A stretch of 18,002 nt of DNA from assembly GCA_015491015.1 (NCBI GenBank), contig WFWQ01000053.1:1-18002 (forward strand). Direction: 5' to 3'. The DNA comes from Patescibacteria group bacterium. Its GTDB lineage: Bacteria; Patescibacteriota; Minisyncoccia; Minisyncoccales; S141-161. Numbering within the stretch: the first letter of the stretch is position 1; the number at the start of each line of letters is the position of its first letter. The translations under genes were made by a program, and so were the position numbers. Under the pieces are notes generated by a model that saw only the letters and a program-made list of their open reading frames with translations, had not been told where the DNA came from and did not search any database. Positions 7,246-15,386 of the stretch are shown one piece after another.

Positions 7246-8445
7246 ATGGCTGAAAAACAAAAGTTTGAGAGAACCAAACCCCACGTTAATGTGGGAACTT
7301 TAGGTCATGTCGATCACGGAAAAACTACTTTAACAGCTGCTATTTTACACGTTTTGCACCTTAAAGGTTTGCCTGTGACAGAAAAAACTGTAGAACAGAT
7401 AGATGCTGCTCCAGAAGAAAAAGCTCGTGGTTTAACTATCAATATTAGCCACGTGGAGTATGAAACTGAAAAAAGACACTACGCTCATATTGATTGTCCT
7501 GGCCACGCTGATTACATTAAGAACATGATTACGGGTGCAGCTCAGATGGATGGAGCTATTTTAGTAGTTTCTGCTCCAGATGGTCCAATGCCTCAAACTA
7601 GAGAACACATCTTATTAGCTAAGCAGGTAGGATTGCCAGCTGTAGTAGTATTCTTAAACAAGATGGATCAGTTAGATGATCCTGAAATTGCAGATTTAGT
7701 AGAGTCTGAGGTTAGAGAACTTCTTAACAAATATGAGTTTCCTGGAGACGAAGTTCCAGTGATTAGGGGTTCCGCTTTAAAAGCTTTACAAGCTACTTCA
7801 ATAGACGATGAAGCTGTAAAGCCTATTTTAGAGCTCACTCAAGCTTTAGATGATTATATTCCAGAACCTCAAAGACCAATTGATAAGCCATTCTTAATGC
7901 CAATTGAGGATGTGTTTTCAATTGAAGGTAGAGGAACAGTAGTTACAGGGAGAATAGAAAGAGGAATTATTAAACCTGGAGATGAGATTGAAATTGTAGG
8001 TTTGAGAGAAACCCAAAAGACTACTGCAGTTAGTATTGAGATGTTTAACAAAATTTTGGACGAAGGAAGAGCAGGAGATAATGTAGGAGTGCTTTTGAGA
8101 GGAATTAAAAAAGAAGAAGTAGAAAGAGGGCAGGTTTTAGCTGCTCCAGGAACTATTACCCCTCACACTGAGTTTGAGGCTGAGGTTTATGTTTTATCTA
8201 AAGAAGAAGGAGGAAGACACACTCCCTTCTTCTCTGGATACAAGCCCCAATTTTACTTTATGACTGCAGATGTGACTGGAGAAGTTACTCTTCCAGAAGG
8301 TGTAGAGATGGTTATGCCTGGAGATACTGTTAACTTAAAAGTAAAGTTAATAGCTCCAGTGGCTATGGAGGAAGGACAAAGGTTTGCTATTAGAGAAGGG
8401 GGAAAGACTGTAGGAGCTGGAGTGGTTACCAAAATTATAAAGTAG
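7246..8445 (+). CDS. tuf: Elongation factor Tu
   Basis: EF-Tu carries aminoacyl-tRNA to the ribosomal A site in a GTP-dependent manner. The 399 residues include GHVDHGKT (20-27), DCPGH (83-87) and NKMD (138-141), with domains 2 and 3 complete ([31 protein letters not shown]). The switch I sequence reads KARGLTI (59-65), where most EF-Tu proteins have ERGITI, a conservative change. The N-terminus [18 protein letters not shown] fits the usual start. A near-consensus promoter and a short AT-rich leader precede it, and rpsJ begins 15 nt after its TAG, so tuf leads the S10 cluster and does not end the str operon. No Shine-Dalgarno is visible near the ATG. Confidence 0.98.
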   Translation: MAEKQKFERTKPHVNVGTLGHVDHGKTTLTAAILHVLHLKGLPVTEKTVEQIDAAPEEKARGLTINISHVEYETEKRHYAHIDCPGHADYIKNMITGAAQMDGAILVVSAPDGPMPQTREHILLAKQVGLPAVVVFLNKMDQLDDPEIADLVESEVRELLNKYEFPGDEVPVIRGSALKALQATSIDDEAVKPILELTQALDDYIPEPQRPIDKPFLMPIEDVFSIEGRGTVVTGRIERGIIKPGDEIEIVGLRETQKTTAVSIEMFNKILDEGRAGDNVGVLLRGIKKEEVERGQVLAAPGTITPHTEFEAEVYVLSKEEGGRHTPFFSGYKPQFYFMTADVTGEVTLPEGVEMVMPGDTVNLKVKLIAPVAMEEGQRFAIREGGKTVGAGVVTKIIK

Positions 8446-8460
8446 TGAAGTGAAAAGTTT

Positions 8461-8796
8461 ATGGCTAAGAAGCAAGATTCTACAGATACTGCGGTTCAAC
8501 AGCTAAAAATTAAAATTAAAGGCCCAGATCATAGAGTTGTAGATAATTCCGCTCGCCAGATTATAGATACTGCTTTAAGATATGGAGGAGAAGTTTCAGG
8601 ACCTATACCTTTGCCAACTGAAGTGAAAAGGTATACGGTTTTGAGATCAACCTTTGTTCACAAGGATGCCAGGGAGCAGTTTGAAATGAGAATTCATAAA
8701 AGATTGATTATCATCAAAGATCCCAGTTCAGAGTTAATTGAGTCTTTATCCAAAATATCTCTACCAGCTGGGGTTGACGTGGAGATAAAGATTTAA
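8461..8796 (+). CDS. rpsJ: 30S ribosomal protein S10
   Basis: S10 lies in the 30S head beside S3 and S14. In other bacteria, with NusB, it also serves transcription antitermination. The product has 111 residues, slightly more than the usual 100-105 because of a polar N-terminal tail (MAKKQDSTDTAVQQ). The core is typical: LKIKIKGPDHRVVDNSAR, GPIPLPTEVKRYTVLRS, FEMRIHKRLIIIKDP, and the ending LPAGVDVEIKI. Its start lies 15 nt after tuf. The next gene, rplC, is 66 nt away, the largest gap in the S10-spc run, and a possible internal promoter overlaps the end of this gene. Confidence 0.98.
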   Translation: MAKKQDSTDTAVQQLKIKIKGPDHRVVDNSARQIIDTALRYGGEVSGPIPLPTEVKRYTVLRSTFVHKDAREQFEMRIHKRLIIIKDPSSELIESLSKISLPAGVDVEIKI

Positions 8797-8802
8797 TAAA
8801 CT
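8774..8802 (+). promoter_or_regulatory. Possible internal promoter before rplC
   Basis: TTGACG (8774-8779, 5 of 6) and TAAACT (8797-8802, 4 of 6) are spaced 17 bp, with the -35 in the last codons of rpsJ, the same layout as at rpsL. The protein sequence there (GVDVEIKI) is conserved in S10, so chance is a real alternative. The codons used (GAC, GTG) are, however, the less common choice in this AT-rich DNA. Confidence 0.3.
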
Positions 8803-8862
8803 AAAAGATACTTTTATTACGAGTTAATCATAAATAAAGTCTTTTTTAGTTGTATAAAATCT

Positions 8863-9468
8863 ATGAAGTTTATCTTAGGAAGAAAAATTGGTATGACCCA
8901 AGTTTTTGACCAGGAAGGAAGAGTTATTCCAGTTACAGTAGTTTCTGCTGGGCCTTGTTTTATTACTCAAATTAAAACTAAAGATAAAGATGGCTATTTA
9001 GCTTTACAGTTAGGCTACGAAAAAATAGAAAAAGCAAAGAAAATAAAGAAGACTCAAAAAGATAAACCTTTTAAAGTTTTAAAGGAAGTTAGAATTAAAG
9101 AAGAAGAGGTCTCCCAGTTTAAAGTTGGAGATGAAGTTAAAGTAGATATTTTTAAACCAGGAGATATAGTTGATGTTTCAGGAACAAGCAAGGGAAAAGG
9201 ATTTCAAGGGGTAGTGAAAAGATGGGGATTTTCAGGAAGAAACGCTACCCATGGAGTTAAACACGAAGAAAGAACTTTAGGTTCTGTAGGTTCAGCTTTT
9301 CCTCAAAGAGTGATTAAAGGGAAAAAGATGCCAGGTAGGATGGGAAACAAAAGAGTTACAGTTAAAAATCTTGAAATCATTAAAGTTGATCCTGAGAATA
9401 ATTTGATAGCTATTAAAGGAGCTCTTCCCGGAGGGAAGGGCTCTTTAGTTGAAATTAAAGGGAGATAA
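8863..9468 (+). CDS. rplC: 50S ribosomal protein L3
   Basis: L3 starts 50S assembly and reaches with a loop toward the peptidyl-transferase centre. The 201-residue protein begins MKFILGRKIGMTQVFDQEGR and contains VSGTSKGKGFQGVVKRWGF, followed by GPxxHG-type residues reading ATHGVKHEERTLGSVG and then MPGRMGNKRVT, all standard. A basic stretch near residues 59-70 (KAKKIKKTQKDK) is lysine-rich. It follows a 66-nt gap after rpsJ that contains TATAAAAT (8853-8860) only a few bases before the ATG. rplD follows after 5 nt. Confidence 0.98.
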   Translation: MKFILGRKIGMTQVFDQEGRVIPVTVVSAGPCFITQIKTKDKDGYLALQLGYEKIEKAKKIKKTQKDKPFKVLKEVRIKEEEVSQFKVGDEVKVDIFKPGDIVDVSGTSKGKGFQGVVKRWGFSGRNATHGVKHEERTLGSVGSAFPQRVIKGKKMPGRMGNKRVTVKNLEIIKVDPENNLIAIKGALPGGKGSLVEIKGR

Positions 9469-9473
9469 AATAA

Positions 9474-10115
9474 ATGAAGGTGGAAGTTTTATCTTTAGAA
9501 AAATCTAAAAAGGAAAAGATAGATCTTCCCGAAGAGTTTTTTGATTTGCCTTTAAATCAAGATTTAATTCACCAAGTAGTTAGGATTCAAGCTTTAAATC
9601 GAAGACAACCTTCAGCTCACACTAAAGATCGAAGTGAAGTTGCAGGATCTGGAAGAAAACCTTGGCCCCAAAAGTACACTGGAAGAGCAAGGCATGGATC
9701 AATAAGATCTCCAATTTGGAGAGGCGGAGGGGTAACTTTTGGTCCAAGAGTGGAAAAGAATTATAAACTTTCCTTGCCAAAAAGAATGAGAAGAAAAGCT
9801 TTATTTGTTGCTTTAAGCCAAAAGCTTAGAGACAAAGAATTAATCTTAGTTGAAGATTTTACTTTAGATAAACCCTCAACTAAAAAGCTTAAGGAGATTT
9901 TAACTAAAATTTTGCCTCAAAAATATAAAAGTGTGCTTTTGGTTCTTCCAAGTTTAGATTATAATTTGATCTTGTCAGCTCGAAATCTTCCTAAGGTTGA
10001 AACTATTCAGGCTAAAGATTTAAATGTGTTAGACTTGCTTTCTTTTAAATATGTTGTAATATTGAAAAGTTCAATTGGTATCATTTTGGAGACTTTTAAC
10101 TTTAAGGAAAGGTAA
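9474..10115 (+). CDS. rplD: 50S ribosomal protein L4
   Basis: L4 lines the constriction of the peptide exit tunnel with L22. In E. coli it represses the S10 operon and can attenuate its transcription. The 213 residues include the tunnel-loop signature SAHTKDRSEVAGSGRKPWPQ (residues about 47-66) and GRARHGSIRSPIWRGGGVTFGPRV, both typical. The N-terminal segment is short and lysine/glutamate-rich. It starts 5 nt after rplC, with GGGAG about 10 nt upstream of the ATG inside the rplC end, one of the few Shine-Dalgarno-like matches in the cluster. The base before the ATG is A, unlike most genes here. rplW begins 2 nt after its stop. Confidence 0.97.
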   Translation: MKVEVLSLEKSKKEKIDLPEEFFDLPLNQDLIHQVVRIQALNRRQPSAHTKDRSEVAGSGRKPWPQKYTGRARHGSIRSPIWRGGGVTFGPRVEKNYKLSLPKRMRRKALFVALSQKLRDKELILVEDFTLDKPSTKKLKEILTKILPQKYKSVLLVLPSLDYNLILSARNLPKVETIQAKDLNVLDLLSFKYVVILKSSIGIILETFNFKER

Positions 10116-10117
10116 AT

Positions 10118-10471
10118 ATGGTTAAGAAAGCTTCAAATAAAAAAGATAAGAGCAATAAAAAAGATAATCCTAAGGAGGTGTTAAAAAAAAGTTTAGCTTT
10201 AGATGTTTTGAAAAGGCCTTATCTTTCGGAGAAGGCTACTCAATTAGCTCAAGAAGGTAAATATGTCTTTGAAGTTTCTTCTCAAGCTAACAAGATTCAG
10301 GTTAAAGAAGCTATAGAAGCTGTATATGGAGTAAAGGTAGATAAAGTGTGGATAGTTAAACTTCCGCCTAAAAGAAAAAGGTTTGGAAGATTTGAAGGCA
10401 AGAAACCAGGGGTTAAAAAAGCAATAGTTAAGCTTAAAGAAGGATATCATATTGAGATTTTGCCAACTTAA
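10118..10471 (+). CDS. rplW: 50S ribosomal protein L23 with lysine-rich N-terminal extension
   Basis: L23 sits at the tunnel exit and docks trigger factor and the signal recognition particle. The family core runs from about residue 29 (LDVLKRPYLSEKATQL) through YVFEVSSQANKIQVKEAIEAVYGVKVDKV to the KRKRFGRFEGKKPGVKKAIVKL strand. The total of 117 residues exceeds the usual 95-100 because of a highly basic start (MVKKASNKKDKSNKKDNPKE). The ATG at 10118 follows the local pattern (AAT before ATG) and a weak purine stretch, AAGGAAAGG (10104-10112). A textbook AAGGAGGTG lies inside the extension (10172-10180), but no start codon sits at useful distance and in frame, so I keep the first ATG. Confidence 0.96.
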   Translation: MVKKASNKKDKSNKKDNPKEVLKKSLALDVLKRPYLSEKATQLAQEGKYVFEVSSQANKIQVKEAIEAVYGVKVDKVWIVKLPPKRKRFGRFEGKKPGVKKAIVKLKEGYHIEILPT

Positions 10472-10480
10472 TTTTAACTT

Positions 10481-11281
10481 ATGGTAATCACTAAAGTTAG
10501 ATCAAAATTTAGAAAGTTGCTTTCCAAGAAAGAGCCCGAAAAGTCCCTTTTGGTTCCTTTGCCTTCTAAAGCAGGAAGATCTAAAGGGAAAATTACAGTA
10601 AGACACAGAGGAGGAAGGCATAAGAGAATGTATAGAATCATAGAGTTTGGCCAAGAACGGTTAGGAGAAAAAGCTAAAGTTTTAGCTTTAGAATACGATC
10701 CCAATAGAACAGCTTTTATAGCTTTAATTGAGTATGAAGATGGAGAAAAAAAGTATATTATCGCCCCTCATAATTTAAAAGTTGGAGATGAAATAATTTT
10801 TGATGAAAAAACCGAAGTTAAAGTTGGAAATAGGATGAAACTTAAAAATATACCAGTGGGTACTGATGTATATAATATTGAGCTTTATCCTGGAGGGGGT
10901 GGAAAATTGGTAAGAGCAGCTGGAACTTCAGCTAAAGTTTTAGCTCACGAAGGAAAGTATACTCTTTTGAAGATGCCTTCTAAAGAGATAAGAAAGGTTC
11001 TTTCTGAATGTTTCGCTTCTATTGGAGTAGTTTCTAATCCAGAGCACCGTTATGAAAAGTTAGGTAAAGCTGGAGCTTCAAGACACAGAGGAATAAGACC
11101 TACAGTTAGAGGTTCAGCTATGAATGCTAAAGATCATCCTCATGGAGGAGGAGAAGGTAAAGCTCCAATTGGTTTGCCTTATCCTAAAACTCCTTGGGGT
11201 AAACCTGCTTTGGGAGTTAAAACCAGAAGAAGGAAGCATACTGACAAATACATTGTTAAAAGTAGGCATGAAAATAAATAA
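10481..11281 (+). CDS. rplB: 50S ribosomal protein L2
   Basis: L2 supports the peptidyl-transferase centre and makes an intersubunit bridge. The product has 266 residues, a little shorter than the usual 273-277, mainly at the N-terminus. The SH3-like RNA-binding core shows [17 protein letters not shown], where GGR replaces the more common GGG. The C-terminal hallmark is [19 protein letters not shown], including the conserved histidine linked to peptidyl-transferase support, followed by [20 protein letters not shown]. It starts 9 nt after rplW and is followed by rpsS after 5 nt, in the standard S10 order. Confidence 0.98.
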   Translation: MVITKVRSKFRKLLSKKEPEKSLLVPLPSKAGRSKGKITVRHRGGRHKRMYRIIEFGQERLGEKAKVLALEYDPNRTAFIALIEYEDGEKKYIIAPHNLKVGDEIIFDEKTEVKVGNRMKLKNIPVGTDVYNIELYPGGGGKLVRAAGTSAKVLAHEGKYTLLKMPSKEIRKVLSECFASIGVVSNPEHRYEKLGKAGASRHRGIRPTVRGSAMNAKDHPHGGGEGKAPIGLPYPKTPWGKPALGVKTRRRKHTDKYIVKSRHENK

Positions 11282-11286
11282 ACTCT

Positions 11287-11583
11287 ATGGGAAGATCGCT
11301 TAAAAAGGGAATTTATGTTCATCCAAAGCTGTTGAAGAAAATAAAGAAAGTTAAACCTGGAGAGCCAATTAAGACTTGGTCGAGAGATTCTACTATTATT
11401 CCGGAAATGATAGGACATGTGTTTTTAGTCCATAATGGTAAAAACTTTATTGAAGTTAAAGTTAGAGAAGAAATGGTAGGACACAGGTTAGGAGAGTTCG
11501 CTCCCACCACGAAGTTCATTAAACACGGAGGTAAGATGCAAAGAGAGTTAGAAAAGAAAGAAAAGGAACAAAAAGCTCAATAA
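11287..11583 (+). CDS. rpsS: 30S ribosomal protein S19
   Basis: S19 lies in the 30S head, pairs with S13 and contacts the A site. The 98 residues include [44 protein letters not shown] and [19 protein letters not shown], all typical. The C-terminal tail is longer and more charged than usual ([13 protein letters not shown]). It starts 5 nt after rplB and ends 9 nt before rplV. ACTCT directly precedes the ATG, so there is no Shine-Dalgarno. Confidence 0.98.
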   Translation: MGRSLKKGIYVHPKLLKKIKKVKPGEPIKTWSRDSTIIPEMIGHVFLVHNGKNFIEVKVREEMVGHRLGEFAPTTKFIKHGGKMQRELEKKEKEQKAQ

Positions 11584-11592
11584 TCAATACAT

Positions 11593-11958
11593 ATGACTAA
11601 AGAAGTTTCAGTAAAATTGAGATATCTAAGATTAGCTCCAAGAAAAGTAAGGATGGTGGCAGATTTAATTAGGGGTAAATCAGTAAAGGAAGCAGAAGTA
11701 ATCCTAACTAACTTAAGAAAGAGACCAGCTTTGCCTTTATTGAAGCTTTTAAAGTCAGCTAAAGCTTCAGCTAAGCATAACTTTAATTTAGATCCTGAAA
11801 AGATGCTTTTAAAAAAAGTTTTAGTTTCAGAAGGTCCCAAACTTAAAAGGTATAGATTTAGAGCTTTTGGAAGGATTTACGAAATTCAAAAGAAAACTTC
11901 CCATGTAGAGATGGTTTTAGTTGCAAAAGATAATAATCAGAACAAAAAAATAAGATAA
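11593..11958 (+). CDS. rplV: 50S ribosomal protein L22
   Basis: L22 spans the large subunit and its beta-hairpin narrows the exit tunnel opposite L4, the region of many macrolide-resistance changes. The 121 residues show RYLRLAPRKVRMVADLIRGK near the start, then KSAKASAKHNFNLD, and the hairpin region with GPKLKRYRFRAFGRIYEIQKKTSHVEMVL (residues about 79-107). The hairpin has the usual length, with no resistance-type insertion or deletion evident. It starts 9 nt after rpsS and ends 11 nt before rpsC. Confidence 0.98.
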   Translation: MTKEVSVKLRYLRLAPRKVRMVADLIRGKSVKEAEVILTNLRKRPALPLLKLLKSAKASAKHNFNLDPEKMLLKKVLVSEGPKLKRYRFRAFGRIYEIQKKTSHVEMVLVAKDNNQNKKIR

Positions 11959-11969
11959 TTTAGCCAATT

Positions 11970-12623
11970 ATGACTCATAAAGCTAATCCTAAAACTCTGA
12001 GAATTCAAGGGTTGGAAGATTGGGATTCAAGATGGTTTTCTAAGAAAAATCAAGCTAAATTTTTAGAGGAAGATTACAAAATTAGAAAAATCTTAACTTC
12101 AAAAGAATTTTCTTCAGCGGGGATTGAAAGGGTAGAAATCGAAAGAATTCCGGGACAACTCAAGGTAATAATTAAAGCTGCAAGGCCAGGAGTTTTAATT
12201 GGTAGAGGAGGACAAGGAATAGAAGCTTTAATTTCTAAAATTAAGAAGAAAGTTTTATCAGATTTCCAGGGTGAAGTTAAAATTGAAGTTCTGGAGGTGA
12301 AAGATCCTTGGAGTTCAGCCCAGGTAGTGGCTCAATGGATAGCGAGGCAGATAGAAAAGAGATTACCTTATAGGAGCGTGATGAAACAAGCTCTTTCGAG
12401 AATTATGTTAAGGAAGGGAGTTAAGGGGGCAAAAGTTGAAGTTTCAGGAAGATTAGGTGGAGCTGAAATAGCTAGAAGAGAATGGCTTAGAGAAGGAAAG
12501 TTACCTAAAAACACTTTCAGAGAATACATTGATTATGGTTTTGATCAAGCCTTTTGTACTTATGGAGTAATAGGAGTGAAGGTTTGGATTTACAGGGAAA
12601 AAGAGGTTAAAGAAGAAGTGTAG
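11970..12623 (+). CDS. rpsC: 30S ribosomal protein S3
   Basis: S3 forms part of the mRNA entry channel and helps unwind mRNA. The 217 residues include a KH domain with the PGVLIGRGGQGIEALISKI loop (residues about 73-91) and the C-terminal domain with GAKVEVSGRLGGAEIARREW and REGKLPKNTFREYIDYG. The N-terminus (MTHKANPKTLRIQGLEDWDSRWFSKK) departs from the common GQKVNPxGxRLG opening, and the DW-SRWF segment resembles S3 from candidate-phyla bacteria as I recall it. The gene ends in TAG, 18 nt before rplP. Confidence 0.97.
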   Translation: MTHKANPKTLRIQGLEDWDSRWFSKKNQAKFLEEDYKIRKILTSKEFSSAGIERVEIERIPGQLKVIIKAARPGVLIGRGGQGIEALISKIKKKVLSDFQGEVKIEVLEVKDPWSSAQVVAQWIARQIEKRLPYRSVMKQALSRIMLRKGVKGAKVEVSGRLGGAEIARREWLREGKLPKNTFREYIDYGFDQAFCTYGVIGVKVWIYREKEVKEEV

Positions 12624-12641
12624 AAATTAAACCTTACTTTT

Positions 12642-13052
12642 ATGCTTTTTCCCAAAAAAGTAAAACATAGAAAGTGGCAAAAAGGGAGAGCTAAGGGGAC
12701 AGAAAGTAGGGGTACTACGCTTGCTTTTGGTGAATTTGGATTAAAAAGCTTAGAATCTAGATGGATAAGTTCAAGGCAAATTGAAGCTGCCAGAAGAGCG
12801 ATCTTAAGGTATTTAAAAAAAGGAGGAAAACTTTGGATTAGAATCTTTCCGGATAAACCTATCACCAGAAAAGGAAACGAAGTGCCAATGGGAGGAGGAA
12901 AAGGAGATGTAGACCATTATGTTTTCTGGGCAAAGCCAGGAAGGATTTTGTTTGAAATTGGACAAGTTCCAGAAGAAATAGCGAGGGAAGCCTTTAAAAA
13001 GGCTTCAGATAAGCTGCCGGTAAAAACTAAGTTTGTTAAAAAAGAAGTATAA
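12642..13052 (+). CDS. rplP: 50S ribosomal protein L16
   Basis: L16 contacts A- and P-site tRNA and matures the central protuberance late in assembly. The 136-residue length equals the typical value. It opens [19 protein letters not shown] and contains [54 protein letters not shown] and [26 protein letters not shown]. All hallmark segments are intact. It lies 18 nt after rpsC and 5 nt before rpmC. TTTT precedes the ATG with no Shine-Dalgarno. Confidence 0.98.
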   Translation: MLFPKKVKHRKWQKGRAKGTESRGTTLAFGEFGLKSLESRWISSRQIEAARRAILRYLKKGGKLWIRIFPDKPITRKGNEVPMGGGKGDVDHYVFWAKPGRILFEIGQVPEEIAREAFKKASDKLPVKTKFVKKEV

Positions 13053-13057
13053 ATTTT

Positions 13058-13258
13058 ATGAAAGCGCAGGAATTGAGAAAAAAGAGCGACAAGGAATTGC
13101 ATATGCTCTTGCATGAATTAAGAGCTAAGCTTTTAGATTTAAAGTTTGATTTGTCTGCAGGAAAAGTTAAAAATGTAAGGGAAATAAGAAAGGTTAAAAA
13201 AGATATAGCCAGGATCTTAACTGTCTTAAGAGAAAGACAGTTAAAAATTAATCAATAA
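13058..13258 (+). CDS. rpmC: 50S ribosomal protein L29
   Basis: L29 is a small two-helix protein near the tunnel exit, beside L23. The 66 residues show the expected pattern, with ELRKKSDKELHMLLHELRAKLLDLKFDLSAGKVKN followed by REIRKVKKDIARILTVLRER. It sits in the canonical place between rplP (5 nt) and rpsQ (3 nt). Confidence 0.97.
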   Translation: MKAQELRKKSDKELHMLLHELRAKLLDLKFDLSAGKVKNVREIRKVKKDIARILTVLRERQLKINQ

Positions 13259-13261
13259 ATT

Positions 13262-13519
13262 ATGCCTAAAAAGAGATTGGAGGGTATTGTAGTTTCAGAC
13301 AAAATGCAAAAAACAATTGTAGTTAAAGTGGAAAGACTAAAAAAGCATCCTTTGTATAAGAAGTATTATAAGGTTCACAAGAAGTTTAAAGCCCACGACG
13401 AAAAAGAAATAGCTAAGTTAGGAGATAGAGTTATCATTGAAGAGTGCAGGCCAATTAGCAAAGAAAAAAGGTGGAGGTTAGTTAAAGTAATTAAAAAAGA
13501 TGATTCAAGTTCAAACTAA
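13262..13519 (+). CDS. rpsQ: 30S ribosomal protein S17
   Basis: S17 is an early binder of the 16S rRNA 5' domain with an OB fold. The 85 residues contain [66 protein letters not shown], matching the family closely. The short polar tail (KKDDSSSN) is encoded within the start of rplN: the two genes overlap by 20 nt (13500-13519), the only plus-strand ribosomal gene pair here that overlaps. Confidence 0.98.
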   Translation: MPKKRLEGIVVSDKMQKTIVVKVERLKKHPLYKKYYKVHKKFKAHDEKEIAKLGDRVIIEECRPISKEKRWRLVKVIKKDDSSSN

Positions 13520-13868
13520 ATTAAAAGTTGCGGATAACACTGGAGCTAAAATCGTTCAATGCATAGGTTTGGTTGGAGGATCAAAAAGAAGGTATGCTGA
13601 AATTGGGGACATTATCGTAGCTGCAGTTAAAGAGGCTGAGCCAGGGAAAGAGGTAAAAGAACACGATATTGTAAGAGCTGTGATAGTAAGACAAAAGAAA
13701 CCTTTTAGAAGAGAAGATGGTTCTTATATTAGATTTGATGAAAATGCGGTGGTGATTTTAGATAAGGAAAAAGAACCTAAAGGCAATAGAATCTTCGGTC
13801 CTATTCCAAGAGATTTAAAAGATAAAGGATTTACCAAGATAGTTAATTTAGCTCCAGCTGTAGTTTAA
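13500..13868 (+). CDS. rplN: 50S ribosomal protein L14
   Basis: L14 forms an intersubunit bridge with 16S rRNA and is the binding site of the ribosome silencing factor RsfS. The 122-residue length is exactly typical. It opens [23 protein letters not shown], which fixes the ATG at 13500 inside rpsQ, and ends [54 protein letters not shown] is also standard. The start overlaps rpsQ by 20 nt in another frame, so its translation is probably coupled to rpsQ. Confidence 0.98.
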   Translation: MIQVQTKLKVADNTGAKIVQCIGLVGGSKRRYAEIGDIIVAAVKEAEPGKEVKEHDIVRAVIVRQKKPFRREDGSYIRFDENAVVILDKEKEPKGNRIFGPIPRDLKDKGFTKIVNLAPAVV

Positions 13869-13881
13869 ACTAAAAAGATTT

Positions 13882-14190
13882 ATGAAAATAAAAAAAGGAG
13901 ATACAGTTTTAGTAATTTCAGGAAAAGACAAGGGGAAAACTGGGAAAGTACTCAAAGCTTTTCCTCGAGAGTTTAGAGTTATTGTAGAAAATGTTAACTT
14001 AAGAAAAAAGCACATGAGGAGGAGAGGACCTCAACATCAAGGAGGGATTATTGAATTTCCTGCACCCGTCCATGTTTCCAATTTAAAACTAATTTGTCCA
14101 AAATGCAAAAATCCTACCAGAGTAGGGTATGCTTTTGAAGGAGAGGTGAAATTTAGAAGATGCAAAAGATGTAATGCAAAGTTTAAGTAA
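13882..14190 (+). CDS. rplX: 50S ribosomal protein L24 with zinc ribbon
   Basis: L24 is an assembly initiator of the large subunit and ends up near the tunnel exit. The 102 residues start with the KOW segment KIKKGDTVLVISGKDKGKTGKVLK and continue with NLRKKHMRRRGPQHQGGIIEFPAPVHVSN. A second part carries C72-P-K-C75 and C94-K-R-C97, a four-cysteine zinc-ribbon arrangement that many bacterial L24 proteins lack. It starts 13 nt after rplN and ends 14 nt before rplE. Confidence 0.97.
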   Translation: MKIKKGDTVLVISGKDKGKTGKVLKAFPREFRVIVENVNLRKKHMRRRGPQHQGGIIEFPAPVHVSNLKLICPKCKNPTRVGYAFEGEVKFRRCKRCNAKFK

Positions 14191-14204
14191 GTTTTAAATT
14201 AAAT

Positions 14205-14768
14205 ATGGATAACTTGCATACCACTTACAAAACTGAGATAGTTCAAAAGTTAAAAGAGGAGCTTAAATTGAAGAATGTAATGCAGGTTCCTAAGATAGAA
14301 AAGATAGTTGTGAATTGTGGATTTGGAAAGCTTTTAGCTCAGAATCCAGAAAAGAAAGAAAGAATTATTCAGGAGATTTTAAGAGATTTAGCTTTAATCA
14401 CTGGTCAAAAGCCTAAGATTACGGTGGCTAAAAAATCCATTGCAGGATTTAAAGTAAAAAAAGGCAATCCAGTGGGAGCTAAAGTTACTTTAAGAGGAAA
14501 GAGGATGTTTGATTTTTTGGAGAGATTGATTAAAATAGCTTTACCAAGGACTAGAGATTTTAGAGGGATTCCGGAAAAATCTATAGATGAAAAAGGAAAC
14601 TTGACCATTGGGATTAGAGATGCTTTAGTTTTTCCAGAAGTTCCAGCTGAAGATAGATTTTTTTCTTTTGGATTCGAGATCACTATAGTAGTTCAAGCAA
14701 AAGACAGAAATTCAGCTAAAGCTTTATATCAAAAGTTAGGCTTTCCCATAAGATTTGAAGAAAGTTAA
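14205..14768 (+). CDS. rplE: 50S ribosomal protein L5
   Basis: L5 binds 5S rRNA in the central protuberance and touches P-site tRNA. The 187 residues (family about 180) include [65 protein letters not shown], and [26 protein letters not shown], all typical. Residues about 155-178 give [24 protein letters not shown]. It is followed by rpsN, with 8 nt to its ATG. Confidence 0.98.
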   Translation: MDNLHTTYKTEIVQKLKEELKLKNVMQVPKIEKIVVNCGFGKLLAQNPEKKERIIQEILRDLALITGQKPKITVAKKSIAGFKVKKGNPVGAKVTLRGKRMFDFLERLIKIALPRTRDFRGIPEKSIDEKGNLTIGIRDALVFPEVPAEDRFFSFGFEITIVVQAKDRNSAKALYQKLGFPIRFEES

Positions 14769-14776
14769 TTTTGAAG

Positions 14777-14962
14777 ATGCCAACTAAAGCTAAGATTGTA
14801 AAATCAAAAAAGAAACCTAAATACTCAACGAGGATAGTTAGAAGATGTTTTCGTTGTGGAAGGGCCAGAGGATATATACGAGATTTTAATTTATGTAGGA
14901 TTTGTTTTAGAGAGATGGCTAGAAAAGGCGAAATTCCAGGGATAAGAAAAGCTTCTTGGTAA
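14777..14962 (+). CDS. rpsN: 30S ribosomal protein S14, zinc-binding type (type Z)
   Basis: S14 joins S3, S10 and S19 in the 30S head. The product from the ATG at 14777 has 61 residues, exactly the type Z length. It has CFRC (24-27) and CRIC (40-43), the four zinc-binding cysteines, and the diagnostic ending [18 protein letters not shown]. An in-frame TTG at 14771 would add only two residues, and family alignment favours the ATG. The base before the ATG is G, within AAG, and TTGAAG may act as a weak ribosome-binding sequence. The cysteine-free long form of S14 is not needed to explain anything in this window. Confidence 0.98.
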   Translation: MPTKAKIVKSKKKPKYSTRIVRRCFRCGRARGYIRDFNLCRICFREMARKGEIPGIRKASW

Positions 14963-14974
14963 ATAAAAATAATT

Positions 14975-15367
14975 ATGCTTACAGATCCTATAGCGGATAT
15001 GTTAATTAGAATTAAAAATGCTCAAGCGGTAAAGAAGCCTTTTGTCAATATTCCTTATTCTAGGATGAAATACCACATTGCAAAGGTTTTAGAAGCTGAA
15101 GGATTTGTTGAAGAGGTAAAACATAAAGGTAAAGGGCCTAGAAAAGTAATTAGGATTAAACTTAAATATTTAGATAAAAAGCCTGTAATTCATGGAGCTA
15201 AGCGAATATCTAAGCCAGGAAGAAGAATTTACAAAGGTTATAGAGATTTAAGACCGGTAAAGGGAGGATTAGGGATAGCTATAATTTCCTCTTCTCAAGG
15301 GATAATTACTGACAAAGAGGCAAAGGAAAGAAAAGTGGGAGGGGAAGTTTTATTTGAAATATGGTAA
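14975..15367 (+). CDS. rpsH: 30S ribosomal protein S8
   Basis: S8 is a primary binder of the 16S central domain and in E. coli represses the spc operon by binding near rplE. The 130-residue length is standard. It shows MLTDPIADMLIRIKNAQAVKK, the SRMKYHIAKVLEAEGFVEEV helix, RISKPGRRIYKGYRDLRPVKGGLGIAIISSSQGIITDKEA and the terminal VGGEVLFEIW. It starts 12 nt after rpsN, in canonical spc order. No mRNA mimic of the S8 site was evident by eye. Confidence 0.98.
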   Translation: MLTDPIADMLIRIKNAQAVKKPFVNIPYSRMKYHIAKVLEAEGFVEEVKHKGKGPRKVIRIKLKYLDKKPVIHGAKRISKPGRRIYKGYRDLRPVKGGLGIAIISSSQGIITDKEAKERKVGGEVLFEIW

Positions 15368-15386
15368 TTTTATTTAATTTTAATTT

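Noticed and set aside
14771..14776. TTG as the rpsN start
   Set aside because: The ATG at 14777 gives the exact 61-residue type Z length, while TTG would add an unneeded two residues.
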